Origin: Anaerolineaceae bacterium UBA6107
GTDB lineage: Bacteria > Chloroflexota > Anaerolineae > Anaerolineales > Anaerolineaceae
NCBI GenBank assembly: GCA_002428455.1
Contig: DIWL01000014.1
Span: 1 to 10,859, forward strand
Length of the DNA: 10,859 nucleotides
Reading direction: 5' to 3'
The notes under the pieces are model-generated. The model ran no database searches. It had not been told where the DNA came from and saw only the letters and a program-made list of their open reading frames with translations. Positions 5,035 through 10,859 of the stretch are shown here, in pieces; within the stretch, counting starts at the first letter, position 1; each line of letters opens with the position of its first letter. The position numbers and the translations under genes are program-made.

Positions 5035-8000
5035 ATGCTCGACATTATCAGGCAACAATCCGGTTACCAACGCGTACTGGATGCAATTAAAGTCGGTCAG
5101 CAGTCCTCCACATTAGGATTGGTGCGTTCTGCACGGTTACCTGTCCTGGCTGCTTTGTGTATTGATCTGAATGTACCAGTCCTTTTATTGACTGACCGTT
5201 CAGACAGGGCCGCGCTCATGTACGACGAATTGGGTTTTTGGCTGCCCGGATATCCGCGGGTCTATTATCCTGAACCCACGCCCATGTTCTATGAAAAAGC
5301 TGCATGGGGAAGCCTAACACGTCGTGACCGTTTGCATGCGCTTAGCACACTGATCCAGTATTTCAAACCGGGCCGGCAGAAACCTGACCAGCCTTGTGTG
5401 GTCGTTGCTCCGCTCCGGGCAGTTATGACAAGAACCTTATCACGGCGGGAATTCATTCTGGCCAGCCGGATCATCCGACTGGGTGACCAGGTGGGCATTG
5501 AAACCTTGCAGCGCGAATGGGTCCGGTTGGGTTATGAGAATTCTGATGTGGTGGTGCAGCATGGTCAATTTTCCCGGCGCGGCGGCATCCTGGATGTTTG
5601 GCCGCCTTCCGAAACCTTTCCGGCCCGGGTGGAATTTTTCGGCGATGAGATCGATACGCTACGCAACTTTGATCCCACCACCCAGCGTACGGTCAGGGGA
5701 CTTGACCAGATCCAGGTGACTCCTGCCAGGGAATATATTCCCGCGGCGGCGGATCAAACACCTTTAATAGAAGACCATCAGGATGAATTCCTGATCCCGT
5801 TTTACCATCCAAACGCTTCCACCTTATTGGACTATATGCCCCCAAATGCTTTGATCCTGGTGGATAGCATGTCCAATATTCGGGAATTTGGTGAAGAGAT
5901 TGAAGAACAGGCCTTAAAGAACCGGGCTGACAATGTGCGAGAGGGCATCATCCCCGAGGATTTTCCCATTCCGTATATTTCCTGGTCGGAAGTGGTCGAA
6001 ACGGTGACTTCAAGGCGCTGGATGGAAATGGTAAGACCATTCGGCGATGAGAGCGAAAACCCCGGATTGGGATTTTCACCAGGAATGCGGTTCGCTGGGC
6101 AGATCAAGAATTTCGTGGCACATCTTCAGAAGTGTTGCCAGGATGGGGATGTAACGGCAATTGTTTCCCGCCAAGTGCCCAGGCTAAAGGAGATTTGGCA
6201 GGAGTGGGAGGGGGAGTGTGAAGGAGGAAACCAGCCGCGATTTATTGAGGCGACATTAGGAGAAGGCTGGGACTTCACCCTCGAAAACGGCAAGTTTCTG
6301 CATTGCATCACCGATGGGGAAATCTTTGGTTGGGAACGTCCGTCGCCACGGGCAAGGGTGACTGTAAAACACGCCCCGCCTGAAGCAGATTTCGCTGATC
6401 TGAAGGTTGGTGATTGGGTCGTTCACGTTGATTATGGAATTGGAAAATTCTCCGGTCTGGTCAGGCGTTACCTGGATGGTGCAGAGAGAGAATTCCTGCT
6501 GGTGGAATATGACGGTGGTGATCAAATCTACGTACCTATTCACCAGGCAGACCGGCTGACCCGTTACATAGGCACTGGTGGTGCACCGCCCCAGCCATCC
6601 CGGTTGGGAAGCAATGATTGGAATCAAACCAAACAAACAGTCAGGGAAGCGGTCATCCAGGTTGCACAAGACCTGCTTGACCTATATGCCAAGAGACAGA
6701 CTGCTGTCGGGTATGCTTTTGGCCCTGATTCTGCCTGGCAAAAGGACCTGGAAGCCTCATTCCCATACGTGGAAACCAGAGATCAACTGCAGGCGATCAA
6801 TGATGTCAAAGGAGATATGGAAAACAGTAAACCGATGGACAGGCTTCTCTGCGGTGATGTCGGTTACGGCAAGACAGAGGTCGCACTACGGGCAGCATTC
6901 AAAGCGGTGATGGATGGCAAGCAGGTGGCGGTGCTGGTACCCACGACAGTTCTGGCACAACAGCATTATGAAACGTTCCGGCAGCGCCTGCACCCCTACC
7001 CGGTAAAAGTAGAAATGCTCTCGCGTTTCCGGTCACCTAAAGAGCAGGATGAGATCGTGCTGCAAACAATGGTAGGCGAGATCGACATTGTCATCGGGAC
7101 GCACCGCCTGCTCACCGGTGACGTGGCGTTTAAAGATCTGGGTTTGGTGATCATTGACGAAGAGCAGCGCTTTGGGGTTACCCACAAAGAACATTTTAAG
7201 AAACTTCGCACCGAGGTGGATGTACTGACCCTTAGTGCGACACCCATCCCGCGTACGTTGTATATGGCGTTGACAGGCGCAAGGGATATATCGATGATCA
7301 ACACCCCGCCGGCAGAACGCCTGCCGATTGTTACTCATATTGGTCCGTATTCACCTCAGATTGTACGGCAGGCGGTCCTGCGGGAACTTGATCGCGGGGG
7401 GCAGGTATTCTTTGTCCACAACCGTGTTCAAACGATCGATGCCATGCGGCAGCACCTCGAAACACTCGTACCAGAGGCACGGGTAGCCATTGCGCACGGT
7501 CAAATGAAAGAAGATGATCTTTCGCAGGTAATGACCCGTTTCACACGCAGCGAGGTGGATGTGCTATTGTGTACTTCCATCATCGAATCCGGGTTGGATA
7601 TTCCGAATGCCAATACGTTAATCGTTGACCGGGGGGATACGTTTGGTTTAGCTCAACTTTACCAGCTTCGCGGCAGGGTGGGGCGTGGCGGGCAAAGAGC
7701 TTTTGCCTACTTCTTTAAACACAGAAAAAAGATACCGACTCCTGAAGGGCAGGAACGCCTGGAAACGATTGCGGAGAACACTCAATTGGGTGCAGGGTAT
7801 TCGATCGCGATGCGCGACCTGGAAATGCGCGGGGCAGGTGAGATGCTCGGCACTCGTCAATCAGGTTACATTGCTTCAGTAGGTTTTCACCTTTATACGC
7901 GGATGCTGACGCAGGCTGTTCAGCAATTGCGCAAGGTAAAAGGTGAAACTGACGAGACCATGATTGAAGTCACCAAATCACCCGGTTACCTGGGGGTGAG

Positions 8001-8415
8001 TGTGGATCTGCCTTTATCTGTCGGCATTCCAATCACTTATATTCCGGATCAAAGCCTGCGGCTGCAGTTATACCGGCGCATGGCTAACATCATCGACCTG
8101 TCTGAACTTGAGCAGCTTGAGGAAGAATTCAAAGACCGGTTTGGACCTCTAGTGGAACAGGTTAAAGATCTGTTTTACCAACTGCGTGTAAAACTGCTGG
8201 GCGGGCAGGCCGGGTTGGTATCGATTAGTGTTGAAGCAGATCAGATCGTTTTACGATTTCCACAATTACCAAATGGTGTATCATCCAGAGAACTTGCTCC
8301 GATCGGTATGCAGACCCGGGCTGGACGAAATGCATACTGGATGAAATTCGATGTGGATGAACCCAGCTGGCGGGAAAACTTATTGGCAGTACTGAATGTT
8401 ATAATTTCGTTATGA
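5035..8415 (+). CDS. mfd: Transcription-repair coupling factor Mfd (ATP-dependent dsDNA translocase)
   Basis: Mfd pushes or removes RNA polymerase stalled at lesions and recruits UvrA/UvrB. The protein has 1126 residues, close to the E. coli length, and is complete. In order: the UvrB-homology region (about 1-360) without a Walker A lysine, including GQFSRRGGILDVWPP (177-191); the RNA-polymerase-interaction (CarD-like) domain from VGDWVVHVDYGIGKF (458 on); the Sandwich-like lead-in with FPYVETRDQLQAI; helicase motif I GDVGYGKTE (607-615, Lys613); motif II DEEQ (708-711); motif III LSATPIPRT (733-741); motif VI QLRGRVGR (877-884); the translocation (TRG) region MRDLEMRGAGEMLG (926-939); and the C-terminal D7 domain (about 975-1126). 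An upstream in-frame ATG at 4969 lies inside pth, so the ATG at 5035, 2 nt after the pth stop, is chosen. The TGA stop overlaps the response-regulator ATG. Confidence 0.98.
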   Translation: MLDIIRQQSGYQRVLDAIKVGQQSSTLGLVRSARLPVLAALCIDLNVPVLLLTDRSDRAALMYDELGFWLPGYPRVYYPEPTPMFYEKAAWGSLTRRDRLHALSTLIQYFKPGRQKPDQPCVVVAPLRAVMTRTLSRREFILASRIIRLGDQVGIETLQREWVRLGYENSDVVVQHGQFSRRGGILDVWPPSETFPARVEFFGDEIDTLRNFDPTTQRTVRGLDQIQVTPAREYIPAAADQTPLIEDHQDEFLIPFYHPNASTLLDYMPPNALILVDSMSNIREFGEEIEEQALKNRADNVREGIIPEDFPIPYISWSEVVETVTSRRWMEMVRPFGDESENPGLGFSPGMRFAGQIKNFVAHLQKCCQDGDVTAIVSRQVPRLKEIWQEWEGECEGGNQPRFIEATLGEGWDFTLENGKFLHCITDGEIFGWERPSPRARVTVKHAPPEADFADLKVGDWVVHVDYGIGKFSGLVRRYLDGAEREFLLVEYDGGDQIYVPIHQADRLTRYIGTGGAPPQPSRLGSNDWNQTKQTVREAVIQVAQDLLDLYAKRQTAVGYAFGPDSAWQKDLEASFPYVETRDQLQAINDVKGDMENSKPMDRLLCGDVGYGKTEVALRAAFKAVMDGKQVAVLVPTTVLAQQHYETFRQRLHPYPVKVEMLSRFRSPKEQDEIVLQTMVGEIDIVIGTHRLLTGDVAFKDLGLVIIDEEQRFGVTHKEHFKKLRTEVDVLTLSATPIPRTLYMALTGARDISMINTPPAERLPIVTHIGPYSPQIVRQAVLRELDRGGQVFFVHNRVQTIDAMRQHLETLVPEARVAIAHGQMKEDDLSQVMTRFTRSEVDVLLCTSIIESGLDIPNANTLIVDRGDTFGLAQLYQLRGRVGRGGQRAFAYFFKHRKKIPTPEGQERLETIAENTQLGAGYSIAMRDLEMRGAGEMLGTRQSGYIASVGFHLYTRMLTQAVQQLRKVKGETDETMIEVTKSPGYLGVSVDLPLSVGIPITYIPDQSLRLQLYRRMANIIDLSELEQLEEEFKDRFGPLVEQVKDLFYQLRVKLLGGQAGLVSISVEADQIVLRFPQLPNGVSSRELAPIGMQTRAGRNAYWMKFDVDEPSWRENLLAVLNVIISL
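8400..8405 (+). promoter_or_regulatory. Possible internal -10 box for the two-component genes
   Basis: A perfect TATAAT lies within the last codons of mfd, six nucleotides before the response-regulator ATG at 8412. Initiation at the usual distance would fall on the ATG itself, giving a leaderless mRNA independent of mfd. There is no -35 hexamer at proper spacing (TTGGCA at 8383 is only 11 nt away), so this could be coincidence in coding sequence. Confidence 0.3.
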
Positions 8416-9098
8416 ACACTATTCTAATCATTGAGGATGAACAATCCCTGGCGCGAGTACTGCAATCCTACCTGGAACGGGAAGGATTTCAGGTTATCAC
8501 TGCCAACCGGGGAGATACCGGTTACGATCTCATCCTGACCAGGAATGTGGATCTGATCCTGCTGGACCTGAATTTACCCGGAATGGACGGTATGGACATC
8601 GCGCGGGAAATTGTGCGACAAAAGAAAACCCCGATCATCATGATCACCGCAAGGGTTGAGGAATTTGACAAGCTCAAAGGGTTGGAAATCGGTGCGGATG
8701 ATTACATTACAAAACCATTCTCTCCTCGTGAAGTTGTCGCCAGGGTGAAAACTGTGCTGCGCAGGGTAAACCGCACAGAAGAGACGAGCAGCAAAGTAGA
8801 AACAGCGGGGCTGGAGATCGATGTAAACGCGCACACTGTCAAGAAAGCCGGTCGTAGCGTTGAACTCACACCATCTGAGTTTGAGATCCTGCTGGTAATG
8901 GCACGAAACCAGGGCAGGGTCTATACCCGTTTACAGCTATTGGAAGCCATTCAGGGACAATCCTATGAAGGGTATGAACGAACAATCGACGCACACATCA
9001 AGAACCTGCGGGCAAAAATCGAAGATGAGCCCAAGAACCCTACGATGATCAGGACTGTTTTTGGAGTCGGTTATAAGTTCCTCTCGAATGAGGAATAG
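8412..9098 (+). CDS. OmpR/PhoB-family two-component response regulator
   Basis: This 228-residue transcription factor is likely activated by phosphorylation from the kinase encoded immediately downstream. The receiver domain (about 1-115) has the acidic pair Glu8-Asp9, the phosphoacceptor Asp52 in LLDLNLPGMDG, Thr79 in MITAR and Lys101 in YITKPF. The C-terminal winged-helix domain (about 128-226) has ELTPSEFEILLVMARN, the recognition helix around YERTIDAHIKNLRAKIE (188-204) and the wing VFGVGYKF (216-223). Within the family it looks BaeR-like, but its target genes cannot be told from sequence. The ATG overlaps the mfd stop (ATGA, 8412-8415) and no Shine-Dalgarno precedes it, so translation is probably coupled to mfd or starts on a leaderless transcript. 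No alternative upstream start fits the conserved N-terminus. Confidence 0.96.
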   Translation: MNTILIIEDEQSLARVLQSYLEREGFQVITANRGDTGYDLILTRNVDLILLDLNLPGMDGMDIAREIVRQKKTPIIMITARVEEFDKLKGLEIGADDYITKPFSPREVVARVKTVLRRVNRTEETSSKVETAGLEIDVNAHTVKKAGRSVELTPSEFEILLVMARNQGRVYTRLQLLEAIQGQSYEGYERTIDAHIKNLRAKIEDEPKNPTMIRTVFGVGYKFLSNEE

Positions 9099-10475
9099 AT
9101 GATAGTCCTTTCCCTGCGCATCAAACTGATCCTTGCTTTTTCAATCGTGGCGATCACCGCTGTTGCGGGTATTGTCCTCTTTGCCAACCTGGATAGTGAG
9201 CGGCAGGTGCGCACTTACCTCTCCCGCGGCGGTCAATATGGCCTGACCAACCTGGTAACAGAGCTGGAAAATTATTATGAAACGAACAACTCCTGGGAAG
9301 GAGTTGATTCAATCCTGGAAGGTTCGAATTTTCCGGGCCGGATGAACAATCAACAGAGAGGTAATTCTGCACTGACCTTAACCGATGCCAAAAGGAAAGT
9401 GTTATGGAGCGCTTCGGGAGAGGTGATCGGCGCAGTATTGGATCAGGACGCACTGGTGAATGCAATCCAGTTATCCAATTCACGGAATGATCCACTGGGG
9501 TATTTGCTGGTAGCCAATTCACCCGGGTTGCAGGCAAATGATCTGAGTCCTTTTGTTGAAAGGCTGAAGTCAGTTATTCTTTATTCTGGCATCGTGGCGG
9601 CTATCCTGGCGATCGTTCTGGCCATCGTGGTCTCCAATTACCTGCTAAAACCTGTCAAAGCATTGACACGCGCCTCCACAGACCTCTCAGCGGGCAAATT
9701 TTCGACACGGGTGCAAGTTAAGGGCAATGATGAACTTTCGATACTCGCCAAAACTTTCAACGGGATGGCGGCTAATTTAGAGAGTGCTGAAGAGCGCAAG
9801 AAAACGTTGACCGCTGATGTGGCGCACGAATTACGCACTCCGATTGCAGTTCAGAAAGCCCAGTTGGAGGGGATGATCGATGGTGTGTTGCCTGTCTCGA
9901 ACGAAAACCTGGTCACCGCTCTGCAACAGACTGACTTCTTATCCAGGATGGTGGATGACTTGCGCTTGCTGGCCATGGCAGATGCCGGTGAAGTATCGTT
10001 CGAGTATCGTGAAACGGACCTCGTCAAATTGATCGATCAGACCATCAACCGGTTCAAGGGTCAGGTCATTTCAGAGGGTACGCGGATCGTCAACACTTAT
10101 GACCCTAAAGGAATACCTTTAATGATGATGACAGATCCGGATCGGTTAACCCAGATCTTGAACAACCTGGTTTCCAACGCGTTAAGATACGGAAAAAAGG
10201 GCGGAGTCATTTCAATTTTTTGTAAAGTGCAGCAGGGGTACGCCGAGATCTCAGTCAAGGATGACGGTGCGGGTTTGCCGCAATCTGCGATTCCGCACTT
10301 GTTTGAACGATTTTACCGGCACGAAAAAGCCCGCAGCCGTGAAGACGGTGGAACCGGGCTGGGGTTGGCGATTTCAAAAAAACTGGCCGTCTTAATGGGG
10401 GGCGATCTTACAGGGGCGAATCATCCGGAAGGTGGGGCTGTCTTCACTCTCACTATCAAGGATCATAAGGTTTAA
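9099..10475 (+). CDS. Membrane sensor histidine kinase, BaeS-like
   Basis: The 458-residue protein is a complete orthodox kinase. TM1 spans about 10-28, an extracytoplasmic sensor region about 30-157, and TM2 159-180. HAMP covers about 180-232, and HisKA has the phosphoacceptor His243 in DVAHELRTP. The segment LEGMIDGVLPVSNENL resembles BaeS. The HATPase domain has the N box NNLVSNALRYG (355-365), G1 DDGAGLP (388-394), the F box LFERFYRH and G2 GGTGLGLAIS (417-426). It autophosphorylates on His and transfers to the response regulator. The sensor region has no recognised ligand motif, so the signal is unknown; BaeS senses envelope stress and toxic compounds, but this cannot be transferred safely. 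The start directly follows the response-regulator stop, with GAGGA at 9090-9094, 4 nt before the ATG, inside the preceding gene. Confidence 0.96.
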   Translation: MIVLSLRIKLILAFSIVAITAVAGIVLFANLDSERQVRTYLSRGGQYGLTNLVTELENYYETNNSWEGVDSILEGSNFPGRMNNQQRGNSALTLTDAKRKVLWSASGEVIGAVLDQDALVNAIQLSNSRNDPLGYLLVANSPGLQANDLSPFVERLKSVILYSGIVAAILAIVLAIVVSNYLLKPVKALTRASTDLSAGKFSTRVQVKGNDELSILAKTFNGMAANLESAEERKKTLTADVAHELRTPIAVQKAQLEGMIDGVLPVSNENLVTALQQTDFLSRMVDDLRLLAMADAGEVSFEYRETDLVKLIDQTINRFKGQVISEGTRIVNTYDPKGIPLMMMTDPDRLTQILNNLVSNALRYGKKGGVISIFCKVQQGYAEISVKDDGAGLPQSAIPHLFERFYRHEKARSREDGGTGLGLAISKKLAVLMGGDLTGANHPEGGAVFTLTIKDHKV

Positions 10476-10488
10476 TCTCCAATACAAA

Positions 10489-10500
10489 GAACAAATGTGC
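10489..10500. promoter_or_regulatory. Candidate LexA (Gram-positive-type SOS) operator upstream of uvrB
   Basis: GAAC-AAAT-GTGC matches the core GAAC-N4-GTTC of the Bacillus/actinobacterial-type LexA box at seven of eight positions. It ends at the base before the uvrB -10 hexamer, so bound repressor would cover the promoter. uvrB is a classic SOS gene. The single mismatch and unmatched flanks keep this tentative. Confidence 0.4.
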
Positions 10501-10506
10501 TATAAT
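10498..10506 (+). promoter_or_regulatory. Extended -10 promoter for uvrB
   Basis: TGCTATAAT is a perfect -10 hexamer with the TGn extension, identical over nine bases to the promoter at 3630-3622 on the other strand. It lies in the 55-nt gap between the kinase stop and the uvrB ATG. Transcription would begin near 10513, leaving a leader of about 18 nt that includes AGGA at 10521-10524. No convincing -35 box is seen. Confidence 0.6.
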
Positions 10507-10530
10507 TGGTGCAATCAGGCAGGATAAGGA

Positions 10531-10859
10531 ATGGAATTTAAATTACAAGCTCCCTATATTGCCACTGGCGATCAACCCGAAGCGATCGAGCAACTCGTGC
10601 GGGGGATACGGCAGGGATATCGTGACCAGGTTTTGTTGGGGGCTACCGGTACCGGCAAGACTTTCGCCATCGCCAACGTGATCCAACAGCTGCAGATGCC
10701 GGCGTTGATCATGGCTCACAACAAAACCCTGGCAGCCCAACTGTACTCAGAATTTCGCGAATTTTTTCCGGAAAATGCGGTTGAATATTTTGTGTCTTAT
10801 TACGATTATTATCAGCCGGAAGCTTACGTTCCGCGACATGATCTTTACATCGAAAAAGA
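10531..10859 (+). CDS. uvrB: Excinuclease ABC subunit UvrB (partial, N-terminal 109 codons)
   Basis: UvrB is the damage-verifying ATPase/helicase of nucleotide excision repair; it is loaded by UvrA and then recruits UvrC. The frame is open to the window edge. Visible are the UvrB start FKLQAPYIATGDQPEAIEQL, the Walker A loop GATGTGKTF (37-45, Lys43), the motif Ia-like AHNKTLAAQLYSEF, and the beta-hairpin motif YYDYYQPEAYVP (90-101), which is nearly invariant in UvrB. After YVP the usual Ser is Arg102 (RHDLYIEKR). The ATG at 10531 has AGGA 6 nt upstream and gives the canonical N-terminus. It lies 55 nt after the histidine kinase and has its own promoter, so it probably forms a separate unit. 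Confidence 0.97.
   Translation, partial: MEFKLQAPYIATGDQPEAIEQLVRGIRQGYRDQVLLGATGTGKTFAIANVIQQLQMPALIMAHNKTLAAQLYSEFREFFPENAVEYFVSYYDYYQPEAYVPRHDLYIEK

Noticed and set aside
6256..6669. 137-codon minus-strand open frame inside mfd
   Set aside because: It is antisense to the conserved RNA-polymerase-interaction domain of Mfd and shows no family features or start signal.
9154..9537. 127-codon minus-strand open frame inside the histidine kinase gene
   Set aside because: It is antisense to TM1 and the sensor region of the kinase; composition is Pro/Arg/Ser-rich shadow sequence with no start signal.
1..10859. Mobile element, defence island, CRISPR array or RNA gene
   Set aside because: No direct-repeat array, terminal inverted repeats, transposase, integrase, nuclease-type defence gene or tRNA-like fold was seen; the content is vertically inherited housekeeping and envelope genes.

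Overview
The window looks like ordinary chromosomal DNA (GC near 50%) from a free-living bacterium. My best guess is a member of the Chloroflexota, probably Anaerolineae-like. This rests on the mix of genes: a fused MFS/spermidine-synthase-like protein, a bifunctional Nnr, a YtxH protein paired with a two-TM DUF948-like protein, an Ig-like/TM surface protein ahead of pth-mfd, and several TATAAT boxes placed directly at start codons. The assignment is inference, since no rRNA or other marker gene is present.

Layout. Positions 1-1121 (minus) hold the N-terminal 373 codons of a membrane-anchored spermidine-synthase-like protein. It diverges from nnr (1182-2798, plus), which encodes the NAD(P)HX repair enzyme; the 60-nt gap carries two mirrored TATAAT boxes inside an 11-bp inverted repeat. 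nnr converges on a two-gene minus-strand operon (3613-2834) that encodes a two-TM protein with a DUF948-like C-terminal half, followed by a YtxH-family protein. From about 3786 to 10475 runs a tightly packed plus-strand gene string: an Ig-like single-pass surface protein, pth (peptidyl-tRNA hydrolase), mfd (transcription-repair coupling factor), an OmpR-family response regulator and a BaeS-like histidine kinase. Gaps within it are 20 nt, 2 nt, a 4-nt overlap and 0 nt. A separate promoter then drives uvrB, of which only the first 109 codons are in the window.

How the genes fit together. mfd (recruits Uvr proteins to stalled RNA polymerase) and uvrB (damage verification) are both nucleotide-excision-repair genes, and a two-component system lies between them, its first gene overlapping the mfd stop codon. 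A GAAC-N4-GTGC element abuts the uvrB -10 box, which suggests LexA-type SOS control. The rest is housekeeping: metabolite repair, ribosome recycling and envelope functions.

I found no tRNA, rRNA, CRISPR array, insertion sequence or phage gene, and no new multi-gene system. The points most worth checking are the uvrB operator, the repair/two-component linkage, the leaderless-type start architecture, the divergent mirrored promoters, and an active-site substitution in Pth.
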